Part shown: one piece after another, positions 7,076 to 16,034 of the stretch | Position numbering within the stretch: the stretch's first letter is position 1 | How the letters are laid out: each line of letters opens with the position of its first letter | Assembly (NCBI RefSeq): GCF_900215205.1 | Contig: NZ_OBDY01000027.1 | Location: 62,001 to 126,000, forward strand | Origin: Paractinoplanes atraurantiacus | Lineage (GTDB): Bacteria > Actinomycetota > Actinomycetes > Mycobacteriales > Micromonosporaceae | Direction of reading: 5' to 3' | Length of the DNA stretch: 64,000 bases | Position numbers and translations under genes: made by a program | Notes under the pieces: generated by a model | Databases searched by the model: none | Told to the model about the DNA's origin: nothing | Seen by the model: the letters and a program-made list of their open reading frames with translations, nothing else

Positions 7076-9046
7076 CGGGGCGATCAGGGTGCGGCCCAGG
7101 GTGTCGGCCGTGCTGACGAGCAGGGCGCCCAGCAGCATGGCGACCGGGAGGGCCCGGGCGTGGCGGACGCCGACCAAGCCGCGGGCCATGTGCGGAGCGA
7201 CCAGGCCGACGAAGCCGACCACGCCGATCGCTGTGACGGACACCGCGGCGGCGACGGCGGCGATGGTGAGCAGGGTCAGGCGTACGCGGTCGCGGCGGAC
7301 GCCGACGATGCGCGGGGTGTCCTCGTCGAGGGTCAGCAGGTCCAGTTCGCGGCGCATGGTCAGGACGGCGGGGGTGGCCAGGAGCAGGACCACGGCGACC
7401 GGTAGCACGTCGGCGAAGGTTCGGCCGTAGGTCGTGCCCGAGAGCCAGGTGAGAAGGCGCGGCGTGTCCCACGGGTCGGCGCGCAGCAGCAGGAACGTGC
7501 TGATGTCGCTGAGCGCGTAACCGCAGCCGATGCCGATGAGCAGGAAACGGTCGGGGCGCAGGCCGCCCCGCCAGGCCAGCACGGCGATCAGCGCGAACGC
7601 GGCCAGGCCCAGCGTCACCGCCATGGCGACCAGGGCGGGGTGGCCGCCGGACAGGCCCGAGGTCACCACGATCACGGCGCCCAGGCCGGCGCCGGCGGTG
7701 ATGCCGAGGACGCCGGGCTCGGCCAGCGGGTTGCGGACGGTGCCCTGCACGACGGTTCCGGCCAGGGCCAGCGCCGCGCCGGCGACGACGGCCGCCGCGA
7801 CCCTCGGGGCCCGGTCGTCGAGGGCCAGGCCGATCAGATCCGGGGCGGTTCCTTCGAGCCAAAGGATTATGTCGCCGGTACGCAGCCACAGGCTGCCCGC
7901 GAGCAAGCCGGTCAGCGCCGCCGCGACGAGCAGCACGGCCGCCGCGACCAGGACCGTGACGAAACGGCGGCGGGTGCGGATCGCCACGTGCGCGCCGGGC
8001 GCCTCCCGGGCCGCGCTCACGTCGCGCAGCCGGAGCGCGAGGATCACGATGACCACGGCGCCGAGCAGCGACGTCGGGATGCCGGTCGGGATCGAGGCGG
8101 CCGCCTGCGGGCCCATGACGGCCCGGAGCACCGAGTCGGCCAGCAGGACGAGCAGCGCCCCGGCCAGGCCGCAGGCCGGGATCAGGAAGGCGTGCTTGCC
8201 GAGGGCGCCGAAACGTTTGGCGGCCAGCCGTACGGCGACCGGCGCGGCCAGGCCGACGAAGGCGAGCGGGCCCGCCAGCGTCACCGAGATGCTGGTCAGC
8301 AGCACCGCGCAGAGCACGGCCAGGATGCGGGTCGCGCGGACCCGTACACCCAAGGAAGTCGCCGCGTCGTCGCCCAGGCCGAGCACGTCGAGACGCCGGG
8401 CCAGCAGCAGGGCGACGGCGAGCACGGTCACGATGACCGGGGCGGCGCGTTCCGCGGCGTCCAGGTTCAACTGGGCCAGGGAGCCGCTGCCCCAGGCGTA
8501 CAACCCGGTCGTGCTCTCCTTGAACAGGATCAGCAGCATGGCCGTGGCCGCGTCGAGGGCCATCGCGACGGCCGAGCCGGCCAGGATCAGCCGGGTCGAG
8601 GCGATGCCGGACGCGCTGCCGGCGAGGCCGAGCACGACACCGGCGGCGAGCAGGCCACCACCGAAGGCCACGGCGCCCGAGGCCCACAGCGGCACGGCGA
8701 GGCCGAACGCGGCGACCGCGCACAGCGCGAAGTAGGAGCCGGCGGTGACGGCCAGGGTGTCCGGCGCGGCCAGCGTGTTGCGGGTGACCGACTGCAGCAG
8801 CGCCCCGGCCGAGCCGAGCGCCACCCCGACCGCGACCCCGGCCAGCACGCGCGGCAGGCGCGAGCCGGTCAGCACGTCGGTGATCGGCACGCCGCCGACG
8901 TCCTCGCGCGCCCCGGACAGATAGCGCAGCAGGCCGGCGAAGCCGACGCCGGAGGTGCCCTGGGTGATGTGCCACAGGCCGGTGACCACGACCGCGCCGA
9001 GCAGGACGGCGAGGATCACCGGCCCGCTCGCGACGCGGCCCTTCAC
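6995..9046 (-). CDS. Fused FecCD-type iron-siderophore ABC permease (FhuB-like)
   Basis: 683-residue membrane protein made of two FecCD permease units in tandem, like FhuB. Each half carries the conserved element around RxPRVLAG...GALLQ...RNxLAxPxxLxxTAG: first copy near residues 65-110 (SVTRNTLAAPDTLAVTAG), second near 400-450 (TVRNPLAEPGVLGITAG). About 18-20 transmembrane helices are expected. The GTG start overlaps the stop of the binding-protein gene by 4 bp, so the two are translationally coupled. No ATP-binding subunit gene is adjacent, so the ATPase must come from elsewhere. Iron regulation is implied by the box upstream of the operon. The 3' end overlaps the HNH gene. Confidence 0.9.
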   Translation of the reverse strand: MKGRVASGPVILAVLLGAVVVTGLWHITQGTSGVGFAGLLRYLSGAREDVGGVPITDVLTGSRLPRVLAGVAVGVALGSAGALLQSVTRNTLAAPDTLAVTAGSYFALCAVAAFGLAVPLWASGAVAFGGGLLAAGVVLGLAGSASGIASTRLILAGSAVAMALDAATAMLLILFKESTTGLYAWGSGSLAQLNLDAAERAAPVIVTVLAVALLLARRLDVLGLGDDAATSLGVRVRATRILAVLCAVLLTSISVTLAGPLAFVGLAAPVAVRLAAKRFGALGKHAFLIPACGLAGALLVLLADSVLRAVMGPQAAASIPTGIPTSLLGAVVIVILALRLRDVSAAREAPGAHVAIRTRRRFVTVLVAAAVLLVAAALTGLLAGSLWLRTGDIILWLEGTAPDLIGLALDDRAPRVAAAVVAGAALALAGTVVQGTVRNPLAEPGVLGITAGAGLGAVIVVTSGLSGGHPALVAMAVTLGLAAFALIAVLAWRGGLRPDRFLLIGIGCGYALSDISTFLLLRADPWDTPRLLTWLSGTTYGRTFADVLPVAVVLLLATPAVLTMRRELDLLTLDEDTPRIVGVRRDRVRLTLLTIAAVAAAVSVTAIGVVGFVGLVAPHMARGLVGVRHARALPVAMLLGALLVSTADTLGRTLIAPSQIPAGLMMALIGAPYFVWLLRRSRA

Positions 9047-10092
9047 TCCTTGGTCAGGATCTTGACGTACGCGTCGATCGCCTGCTCGTTCGAGAGCGGG
9101 CCGCCGGCGCCCCACACGCCCGCCGGGAAGGCGTGCGCGCGTCCCTCTTTCACGGCGGGCAGAGCCGTCCAGATCGGGCTCTTGCGCAGCTCCTTGACGT
9201 AGCTGTCCGGGGTGTCGTCGTCGGAGTAGAACAGGGTGGCGCCGCCGACGGCGGTGAGCCCCTCGATGTCGGTCTGCGCGAGCCCGTACGCCGGGTCGAC
9301 GCCCCCACTTCCGTACGCCGAATTGATCTTGTCGGTCCAGGCCGGCGTCAGGCCGAGCTGCTCGCCGAGCTCGGTGAACAGGGCGCCCTTGCCGTAGGGG
9401 CGGATGACGAGGTTGCCGCCCTCCATCCAGCCGTCGAAGAACAGAAAGTCCTTCGCCTGTACGTCGGTGCCGGCGACCTTCTGCTTGGCGGCGGCCAGAT
9501 GCTCGTCGAACTGCTTCAGCACCAGGTCGGCGCGCTCGGTGCGGCCGGTGGCCGTACCGATCATCGAGAAGACCTTCTTCATGTTGGCGATCTGCCCGGA
9601 GGCGTCGGCCCCGACCGTGGCCAGCACGGGGACGCCACGCTTCTCGAGCTTGGTGATGATCTCGTCGTTGGCCTTGAACGCCTCGACGACGATCAGGTCG
9701 GGCTTCGTGGCGTACAGGGCGTCGAGGTCGGGCTCGCCGCGCTCGCCGGCGTCGGCGACGGTCGCGGGAAGCTTCTCCGCCTTGACGTACGTCCCGTAGC
9801 CCTTGGGGTCGGCGACCGCGACCGGGGTCAGGCACAGCGTGAGCAGGTCCTCGGTCTGCTGCCACTCCAGCACCGCGACCCGCTGGGCGGGCTTGGCCAG
9901 CTCCACCTTGCGGCCGACGCCGTCGGTCATCGACACCGGCTCGGTGGAGGTCGTGGTGGTGTCGTCGGCGCAGGTCTGCGACGTGGGGGCGGCCGAGCCG
10001 GCGGCGGACGGCTCGTCCACCTTCGTGGTGCCGCAGGCGGCGACCAGGCCGAGCAGCGCCGCGGCGGCCGCGAGGCGGTAGGGCAGATTCAT
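9043..10092 (-). CDS. Iron-siderophore ABC substrate-binding lipoprotein (FecB/FepB-like)
   Basis: 349-residue lipoprotein: signal peptide with lipobox LVAAC (Cys19-20 region), then the FecB/PeripBP fold with the usual segments SMTDGVGRKVELAKPAQRVAVLEW near the N-terminus and PDLIVVEAF in the middle. It should capture a ferric siderophore at the outer face of the membrane and hand it to the fused permease encoded downstream. The ATG at 10092 is chosen because it begins the signal peptide. An IdeR/DmdR-like iron box lies 28 bp upstream. Confidence 0.9.
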   Translation of the reverse strand: MNLPYRLAAAAALLGLVAACGTTKVDEPSAAGSAAPTSQTCADDTTTTSTEPVSMTDGVGRKVELAKPAQRVAVLEWQQTEDLLTLCLTPVAVADPKGYGTYVKAEKLPATVADAGERGEPDLDALYATKPDLIVVEAFKANDEIITKLEKRGVPVLATVGADASGQIANMKKVFSMIGTATGRTERADLVLKQFDEHLAAAKQKVAGTDVQAKDFLFFDGWMEGGNLVIRPYGKGALFTELGEQLGLTPAWTDKINSAYGSGGVDPAYGLAQTDIEGLTAVGGATLFYSDDDTPDSYVKELRKSPIWTALPAVKEGRAHAFPAGVWGAGGPLSNEQAIDAYVKILTKE

Positions 10093-10119
10093 GCGACGGT
10101 CTTTCCTCGGTGAAGCAAG

Positions 10120-10138
10120 TAAGGGTTGCCTTGCCTTA
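10120..10138 (-). promoter_or_regulatory. Iron box (IdeR/DmdR-type operator)
   Basis: Read on the minus strand the site is TAAGGCAAGGCAACCCTTA, which agrees with the actinobacterial iron-box consensus TWAGGTWAGSCTWACCTWA at 16 of 19 positions. It lies between 28 and 46 bp upstream of the siderophore-binding protein start, a normal position for repression by an Fe(II)-loaded DtxR-family regulator. Confidence 0.75.
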
Positions 10139-10178
10139 CGGAGGCTAGGTGATGATCTTGATGTCAGCAATCCCGTAC

Positions 10179-11012
10179 TCAGGACAGCTGATACGGGATT
10201 TGGGACACCTGACCCGGCGTCATTCGCATGACCCGCCGGAACGCGGCGATGAACGTGCTCGGCTGCGCATAGCCGAGCCGCTCGGACACGTCACGAACCT
10301 CGGCGCCCCCGGACAACAGCGCCAGCGCCTCGTGGACGCGCAGCGCCTGCCGCCACTGCGCGAACGACAACCCGGTCGCCTCGCGGAAGGCCCGCGTGAT
10401 CGTCCGGTCGCTGACGCCCAGCTCGGCCGCCCACTCCTGCAGGCCACGGTCGTCGGCCGGGTCGTCGAGCAGCGCCTCGGCGATCGGGTCGATCCGGCTG
10501 TCGCCGGGCAGCTCCAGCGCGAAATGCCGCTCCGCGGGCTCGAGCACGTCGAAGACGACCGCCTCGGTCCGCGCCCGCTCCGCGGCGCCGAGATCGTCGC
10601 GGGCCAGCCGCACCAGCAGCGACTCCAGCAACGGGGACATGGTGATCGGCGTCGGCGCCGGGAACTCGACCGGCGTGCGGCCCGGAGCGAAGAAGGCGTC
10701 GTGGAACTCGGCGCCGGCGGTCAGCCGGCCGCCGTGCGTCACCCCGGCCGGAAGCCACAGGGCGAGGCCGGGCGGCACGGTGAAGACCCGCTTGCCGACC
10801 CGGGACGTCAGCGTCCCGCCCCGTACCCACACCAGCTCGTGCATCGGATGCGCGTGCGGCGACCACTCGGTCGGAACGTCCAGCACTTCGGACTCGGCCA
10901 GGATGGCGAACGGTGCCGGCTCCTCCGGTGGCATGGACGGGGCCCGCCGGATGATCGTGCCTGGATCGCGCCGCCAGGTGCCCAGACTGGGATCGTCCGC
11001 GGGCGCGATCAT
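10179..11012 (-). CDS. AraC-family transcriptional regulator
   Basis: 277 residues: N-terminal cupin-like effector domain (HAHPMHELVWVRGG, then VPPGLALWLPAGVTHGG) and a C-terminal pair of helix-turn-helix motifs (WAAELGVSDRTITRAFREATGLSFAQWRQALRVHEAL and VSERLGYAQPSTFIAAFRRVMRMTPG). The family activates nearby genes on binding a small molecule. It lies upstream of the siderophore-uptake operon in the same orientation, 86 bp from the binding-protein start, so it may regulate that operon; the effector is unknown. A TAGGCT -10 element (11020-11025, minus strand) seven bases before ATG suggests a leaderless transcript. Confidence 0.88.
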   Translation of the reverse strand: MIAPADDPSLGTWRRDPGTIIRRAPSMPPEEPAPFAILAESEVLDVPTEWSPHAHPMHELVWVRGGTLTSRVGKRVFTVPPGLALWLPAGVTHGGRLTAGAEFHDAFFAPGRTPVEFPAPTPITMSPLLESLLVRLARDDLGAAERARTEAVVFDVLEPAERHFALELPGDSRIDPIAEALLDDPADDRGLQEWAAELGVSDRTITRAFREATGLSFAQWRQALRVHEALALLSGGAEVRDVSERLGYAQPSTFIAAFRRVMRMTPGQVSQIPYQLS

Positions 11013-11046
11013 GCCGCCGAGCCTACGCTGTCCGTCAGATAACGGC

Positions 11047-12315
11047 GTGAGCGCAGAAATGGGAGTCGTGGTCGCCGCGCCGGCCCTGGTCGCCGCCGGT
11101 CTCGTCGCCGGCGCCGGCTATCTGGCCGTGCGCGGCATCGGCGTGCTGGCCGGCGCGGCCGGCGACCGTCTCGCCGAACGCCAGTCCCGCGGCTGGCAGG
11201 CCGCCGACCGGATCGCCCGGGCGGTCGCCGAGCACCGGCTGCTGCACGACCAGATCGCGAGGGGACAGGCGCAGTTCGGCGCCCTGATCACCCCGCCGCC
11301 GGCCCTCGGCGAGGTGCCGTCGCCCGGCGGCCGGGTCGAGCGGGCCGAGCAGTGGGCGGCCCAGGTCGACGCCGTGCTCGCCGCCGCCGACCAGCGGTTC
11401 CGGGCCGAGATGGCCGCGGCCCGCACCCGCTGGGTCATGAACGAGGTGGCGGCGGCCCTCGACCGGCTGCCCAAGCCCGCGCCCGTGCCGGGACGTCCCC
11501 GGGCGGCCACCGCCGCTCCCGCGCCCAGCACCCGCGTCGCCGAGTCGCTGCGCCGCGTCATCGGCCGGATGGACGGCGGTGTCCCGCCGCACCTGGCCGA
11601 GCTGCTGCAGAAACGGGCCGCCGACGCGCTGGCCGCCACCTCGGAGGACACCCAGCTGCTCCTGCTCGACGACCTGCGCTACTCCGTCGACCAGGCCAAC
11701 GAGAAGGTCCGCCGCCGGCGGGCCACGCTGCGGGAGCTGACCGCGCGGCTTGCCGGATACGCCGGCCCCGCCGTCGACGACGCGCTCGCCGCGATCAGCG
11801 CCGCCGACGCCGACCCCGAGCCCGACATGCCCGGGCTGGGCCGCCGGGTCGACGCCGCGATCGCGGCCACCCTGGCCCCGATGGTCCGCGACTACACCCG
11901 GCAGGCGCTGCGCGAGTCGCTCGAGGAGATCGGCTGCACGGTCGAGGAGGGCTTCGAGGTCGCCCTCGGCCGCACCGGCCTGGCCCATCTTCAGCGCGAC
12001 GGCTGGGACGACCTCGCCGTGCGGGTCCGCAGCCGGGGCACGGACGCCGGGGCCTTCCACTTCAACATGGTCGCACCGGCCGACGGCGAGACGGCCGAGG
12101 CCGAAGCCGTCGAGCACCAGTGGTGCTCGGCCGTCGACCAGCTGCTGCCCGCGCTCGCCGAGCGCGGCCTTCAGGTCACCACCACCCACCGCAGCCAGGA
12201 GGGCGATCCCGAGGTGCAATCCGTCGATCCGGCCCGCTATCCGTTCGACCGCCGCCGGCGCGACCAGCACCGGCGGCGTGACCAGCGGCGGCACGAGCGG
12301 GAGCTGCCGCGATGA
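11047..12315 (+). CDS. Membrane-anchored protein of unknown function, first gene of kinase/AAA/radical-SAM operon
   Basis: 422 residues, not recognised. It begins with one hydrophobic segment (VVVAAPALVAAGLVAGAGYLAVRGIGVLAG), a likely membrane anchor. An Ala/Arg/Glu-rich helical region follows, with probable coiled coil around residues 110-160 and 215-250. The more globular C-terminal part contains GWDDLAVRVRSRGTDAGAFHFNMVAP, and the protein ends in a very basic tail (RRRRDQHRRRDQRRHERELPR region). GTG 11047 is chosen; an ATG 12 bases later is possible. Its stop overlaps the ATG of the AAA+ gene (ATGA). It could be the membrane platform or adaptor of the complex built by the operon; that is inference. 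Confidence 0.75.
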   Translation: MSAEMGVVVAAPALVAAGLVAGAGYLAVRGIGVLAGAAGDRLAERQSRGWQAADRIARAVAEHRLLHDQIARGQAQFGALITPPPALGEVPSPGGRVERAEQWAAQVDAVLAAADQRFRAEMAAARTRWVMNEVAAALDRLPKPAPVPGRPRAATAAPAPSTRVAESLRRVIGRMDGGVPPHLAELLQKRAADALAATSEDTQLLLLDDLRYSVDQANEKVRRRRATLRELTARLAGYAGPAVDDALAAISAADADPEPDMPGLGRRVDAAIAATLAPMVRDYTRQALRESLEEIGCTVEEGFEVALGRTGLAHLQRDGWDDLAVRVRSRGTDAGAFHFNMVAPADGETAEAEAVEHQWCSAVDQLLPALAERGLQVTTTHRSQEGDPEVQSVDPARYPFDRRRRDQHRRRDQRRHERELPR

Positions 12316-14159
12316 GCGACGGATATCCGGCCTGGCTGCGCGAGGTCCGCACCGCGCTGTCGATCAACTCGCAGGTCGTCCTCTACGGCAACGTCCGCGA
12401 CGTCTTCCTGCTGCCGGCCCCGCACGGCTGGGAGCCGTGCGACCTGCAGACCGGCCTGCACCGGGTGCTGGCCGACGAGGGCTACCGGCATCTGGTCGTG
12501 GCCGACGCGGTCGCCGGTCTCGGCGTGCTGCCGGCCGACCCGGTCACCGCCAAGGCGGCCGCCGAGGTGGTCCAGCACGACAACAAGCCGGCGTGGGGGC
12601 CGTGGAAGGACAAGGACGGGCCGCTCGGCCCCCTCTCCGACGTGATCGAGCGGGTGGCGGCGGCCGACGGACAGCGCAGCGCCGTCCTCATCGACTTCGC
12701 CTCCCGGCTGATGCTCGACCCGGCCCACCTCGACCCGTCCGAGCACGCGTTCTTCGCCCGCTGCGACCGGCTGTCCCGGGTCGCCTATCCCAAGCCGGTG
12801 CCCGAGGACCCGCGGCCGCTCTACAACCCGGTGATCTGGGCCGTCAACAACGAGCGCGACCTGCCGGTCTGGCTCACCGCGGGCAACGACGACGTCCGGA
12901 AGATCGCCGTGCCGTTGCCCGAGTTCGGCGTACGGGAGACCGCGGCCCGCTGGCTGGCCAACGCGCTGGCCGGCTATCGCGAGGCCGATGAGGACGGCCG
13001 GCGCGAGCTGGAGCGCCGGCTGGCCGAGCAGACCCAGGGCATGACGCTGCGCGGCATGATGGCCATCGCCCGGCTGGCGGCGCGGATGCGCACCCCGATC
13101 GGCGAGATCGACGAGGCGGTCCGCTGCTACCGGGTCGGCGTGCACGACAACCCGTGGCGGGCCTCGCACCTGCGCGACCGGATGCGCGACGCGGCGGGCA
13201 CGATCTCGTCGCGGGTCAAGGGGCAGCGCGAGGCCATCCAGCGCTCGGTCGACATTCTCGTCCGGGCCGTGCTCGGTCTGTCCGGCGCGCAGGCCGGCGG
13301 CAACGCCTCCCGGCCGCGGGGCGTGCTGTTCTTCGCCGGGCCGACCGGGGTGGGTAAGACCGAGCTGGCCAAGGAGCTCACCCAGCAGATCTTCGGCGAC
13401 GCCCGCGCCTACACCCGGTTCGACATGAGCGAGTTCTCGGCCGAGCACTCGGCCGACCGGCTGATCGGCGCCCCGCCCGGCTACGTGGGGCACGACGCCG
13501 GCGGCGAGCTGACCAACGCCGTACGGCAGAGGCCCTTCAGTCTGTTGCTCTTCGACGAGATCGAGAAGGCGAACCCGCGGATCCTCGACAAGTTCCTGCA
13601 GATCCTCGACGACGGGCGGCTGACCGACGCCAGCGGCTCGACCGTCTACTTCTCCGAGACGGTGCTGGTCTTCACCTCCAACCTGGGCGTGACCGCCGAG
13701 GAGTACGCGATCCAGGCCGAGGCCGACCCGTTGCAGCCGCCGTTCACCCGCGAGGAGCTGGAGAAACGGGTGCGGCACGCGGTCGAGCACCACTTCGTCA
13801 GCGTGCTCAACCGGCCCGAGCTGCTCAACCGGCTCGGCGACAACATCGTGGTGTTCAACTTCATCGACGCCACGACCGCCGAGGAGATCTTCGACGTGCT
13901 GGTCGCGCACGTCCGGGAGCGGCTGCGTGCGGAGCACGGTGTCGATCTGAGGCTTGCTGACGCCGTACGCCTGCAATTGCTCGAAGGCGCGACACGCAAC
14001 CTCGGCATGGGTGGTCGCGGCATCGGCTCGCACCTGGAGAGTGCCCTGGTCAACCCGCTCGCCCGCGAGCTGTTCCGCCGCGACGGCGCGGCCGGCGGCG
14101 AGATCACCGTCACCGGGCTGCGGCACGCCGACGGCATCTGGCAGGTGAGCCTGGCATGA
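12312..14159 (+). CDS. AAA+ ATPase, ClpB-D2/Clp-like unfoldase
   Basis: 615 residues. The N-terminal half has a degenerate AAA-like domain beginning ALSINSQVVLYGNVRDVFLLP without a Walker A. The C-terminal half is a full ClpB-D2-type module: Walker A GPTGVGKT (343-350), pore loop GAPPGYVGHDAGG with the substrate-gripping Tyr, Walker B LLLFDEIEKA, sensor-1 VFTSNLG, arginine-finger region LNRPELLNRL, and a D2-small C-terminal domain. It lacks the ClpB N-domain and middle domain. It should form a hexamer that remodels or unfolds proteins. It is the second gene of the six-gene operon, with 4-bp overlaps on both sides. Confidence 0.85.
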   Translation: MSDGYPAWLREVRTALSINSQVVLYGNVRDVFLLPAPHGWEPCDLQTGLHRVLADEGYRHLVVADAVAGLGVLPADPVTAKAAAEVVQHDNKPAWGPWKDKDGPLGPLSDVIERVAAADGQRSAVLIDFASRLMLDPAHLDPSEHAFFARCDRLSRVAYPKPVPEDPRPLYNPVIWAVNNERDLPVWLTAGNDDVRKIAVPLPEFGVRETAARWLANALAGYREADEDGRRELERRLAEQTQGMTLRGMMAIARLAARMRTPIGEIDEAVRCYRVGVHDNPWRASHLRDRMRDAAGTISSRVKGQREAIQRSVDILVRAVLGLSGAQAGGNASRPRGVLFFAGPTGVGKTELAKELTQQIFGDARAYTRFDMSEFSAEHSADRLIGAPPGYVGHDAGGELTNAVRQRPFSLLLFDEIEKANPRILDKFLQILDDGRLTDASGSTVYFSETVLVFTSNLGVTAEEYAIQAEADPLQPPFTREELEKRVRHAVEHHFVSVLNRPELLNRLGDNIVVFNFIDATTAEEIFDVLVAHVRERLRAEHGVDLRLADAVRLQLLEGATRNLGMGGRGIGSHLESALVNPLARELFRRDGAAGGEITVTGLRHADGIWQVSLA

Positions 14160-14803
14160 GGATCAGGATCAACCGGGTCCACCATCCCGTGCTGGTGCTC
14201 GGATACGGGCGCCGGGCCGGTGTGTGGACGCAGGGCTGCGGCATCGGCTGCGCGGGCTGCGTCTCCCGCGACACCTGGGACGCCGACCCGGACACCGAGG
14301 TCGACGTGACCGAGGTCGTGCGGTGGTGCGCGAGCCGGCCCGGCGACCTGGACGGGGTGACGATCAGCGGCGGCGAGCCGTTCGACCAGCCGGACGCGTT
14401 CCTCGAGCTGCTCGACGGGCTGAACGCCTGGCGGGCCGGGCTGTCCCGGCCGGTCGACCTGCTCGCGTACAGCGGCCGTTCGCTCGCGGTGCTGCGGGCC
14501 CGCTTCGGCGAGCACCTGGCCCGGCTCGACGCGGTCATCCCGGGCCCGTTCGTCGAGGCGAGGGCGCCCGGCAACCGCTGGCGCGGCTCGGCCAACCAGG
14601 AGCTGGTGCCGCTGACGCCGCTCGGGCACGAACGCTACGACGCCGAGGTGGACCGGCCGGCCGGGCCGACCCGCCTCCAGCTGGGCAGCGACGGCGAACG
14701 GGTCTACCACATCGGCGTACCGGCGCCCGGTGATCTGAATGCGCTCGAGGCGGCCCTGGCCCGCCGCGGGCTGGCCTACGAGGAGGCGTCATGGCGGAGT
14801 TGA
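14156..14803 (+). CDS. Radical SAM protein (NrdG/activase-like)
   Basis: 215 residues. The 4Fe-4S-binding motif C-x3-C-x2-C is present (CGIGCAGC, about residues 28-35), preceded by GVWTQG as in NrdG/PflA-type activases, and the SAM-contacting motif is in TISGGEPFDQP. The size and the single cluster fit the short class that installs a glycyl radical or makes small modifications. No glycyl-radical enzyme is encoded in the window, so the target may be a protein of this operon or a small molecule. The ATG overlaps the AAA+ stop; the last codons overlap the FHA gene by 13 bp. Confidence 0.85.
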   Translation: MRIRINRVHHPVLVLGYGRRAGVWTQGCGIGCAGCVSRDTWDADPDTEVDVTEVVRWCASRPGDLDGVTISGGEPFDQPDAFLELLDGLNAWRAGLSRPVDLLAYSGRSLAVLRARFGEHLARLDAVIPGPFVEARAPGNRWRGSANQELVPLTPLGHERYDAEVDRPAGPTRLQLGSDGERVYHIGVPAPGDLNALEAALARRGLAYEEASWRS

Positions 14804-15279
14804 TGTGTCCCGGCTGCAAGGCCGACATGCCGGCGGGCACGCAGTACTGCCAGTCGTGCTTCCTCACGCCGGTGACGAAGCCTTCGGTTGCCGAGAATGC
14901 CTGCGGCGATCCCGACTGTCCGACCGGGGGACAGCCGCCGGCGGCCGGATGCCGTCCCTGCGGGCTTTCGGGGGCCTCTGCTCCCACTCTTTCGTTCGCC
15001 TGGGGGACGGTCGCCGTGCCCGCCGATCAGCCGCTGGTGGTGGGCCGGGAGAACTCGCCGATCGCTTCGCAGCTGGGCGACTACTCGAACATCTCCCGCC
15101 GGCACGCCGAGGTGCGCTCGGACGGCCGCGCGCTGACCGTGGTCGACCTCGACTCGATGAACGGCACCTTCGTCAACGACCAGCGCCTGGCGCCGAACCA
15201 GGAGACGCCGGTACGGGCCGGCGACAAGATCCGTTTCGCGGCCCGGCTCGAGGCGACCGTGACGGGAGAGGCGTCGTGA
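14791..15279 (+). CDS. Zinc-ribbon and FHA domain protein
   Basis: 162 residues. The first 60 contain four Cys pairs (CPGCKAD, CQSCF, CGDPDCP, CRPCG), probably one or two zinc ribbons. The C-terminal FHA domain (about 70-160) shows the phosphothreonine-binding signature: VVGREN, then SNISRRHAEV (Ser and Arg contacting phosphate) and DLDSMNGTFVNDQRL. FHA domains bind phosphothreonine, often with Asp at +3. The kinase of this operon carries exactly such motifs in its N-terminus. The stop overlaps the GTG of the phosphatase gene. Confidence 0.9.
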   Translation: MAELMCPGCKADMPAGTQYCQSCFLTPVTKPSVAENACGDPDCPTGGQPPAAGCRPCGLSGASAPTLSFAWGTVAVPADQPLVVGRENSPIASQLGDYSNISRRHAEVRSDGRALTVVDLDSMNGTFVNDQRLAPNQETPVRAGDKIRFAARLEATVTGEAS

Positions 15280-16034
15280 CGCACATCGACGTGGTGGCGG
15301 TGACCCATCGGGGCCGCAAGCGTGACCACAACGAGGACACCGTCTCGGTGGCGGGCTTTCAGTCCGGGGCGGTCGAGGGGCAGCCGGTGCGGTTCGCGGT
15401 CGACCCCATCCGGCCGGTTACGTGCCTGGTCGCGGACGGGCTGGGCGGGCAGGCGGAGGGCGGCCGGGCGAGCCGGCTGGCCGCGACCGCGATGGGCGAC
15501 TTCTTCTTCCACGACCGGGAGGCGGTGGTCAAGGCCGTCCGGGCGGCCAACGAGGTGGTGTACGCCGAGATGGCGCTCAACCCGGCGTGGAGCGGCATGG
15601 GCTCGACGGTGGTGGTGCTGGTGCTCGCCGGTGACCGGGCGATCTGCGTGAACGTGGGGGACAGCCGGTGCTTCCTGCTGCGTGACTCGCACATGGTGCA
15701 GCTGTCCCAGGACGACTCGGTGACGCCGGCGCCGGGCGAGGCCACGGTGGCGACGGTGGTGACACAGACGCTGGGGGGCCGGGCCCGGATGACCGGGGTC
15801 GAGCCGCACGCCATCGAGGTCGGGGTGCGCCCGGGCGACCAGTTCCTGCTGTGCAGCGACGGGCTCACCGACGAACTGCCGCCGGAGCGGATCGAGGCCG
15901 AGCTGGCGGGGGCGGCCGATCCGCGGACGGCGGTCGAGCGCCTGCTGCGGGCCACGCTCGACGCGGGCGCCCGCGACAACGTCTCCATCGTGCTGGCCGC
16001 CGTGCCATGTGCCGAGGAAGGAAGAGACCAATGA
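15276..16034 (+). CDS. PP2C-type Ser/Thr protein phosphatase
   Basis: 252 residues with the PP2C metal-binding motifs: RDHNEDTV (N-terminal Asp), VADGLGGQAEGG, GDSRCFLL, LCSDGLTDEL and the final GARDNVSIVLA. It should remove phosphate from Ser/Thr, presumably reversing the kinase encoded next. GTG 15276 is preferred as it overlaps the FHA stop (GTGA) and begins the conserved fold; the stop overlaps the kinase ATG (ATGA). Cytoplasmic, no membrane segment. Confidence 0.92.
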   Translation: MTHIDVVAVTHRGRKRDHNEDTVSVAGFQSGAVEGQPVRFAVDPIRPVTCLVADGLGGQAEGGRASRLAATAMGDFFFHDREAVVKAVRAANEVVYAEMALNPAWSGMGSTVVVLVLAGDRAICVNVGDSRCFLLRDSHMVQLSQDDSVTPAPGEATVATVVTQTLGGRARMTGVEPHAIEVGVRPGDQFLLCSDGLTDELPPERIEAELAGAADPRTAVERLLRATLDAGARDNVSIVLAAVPCAEEGRDQ

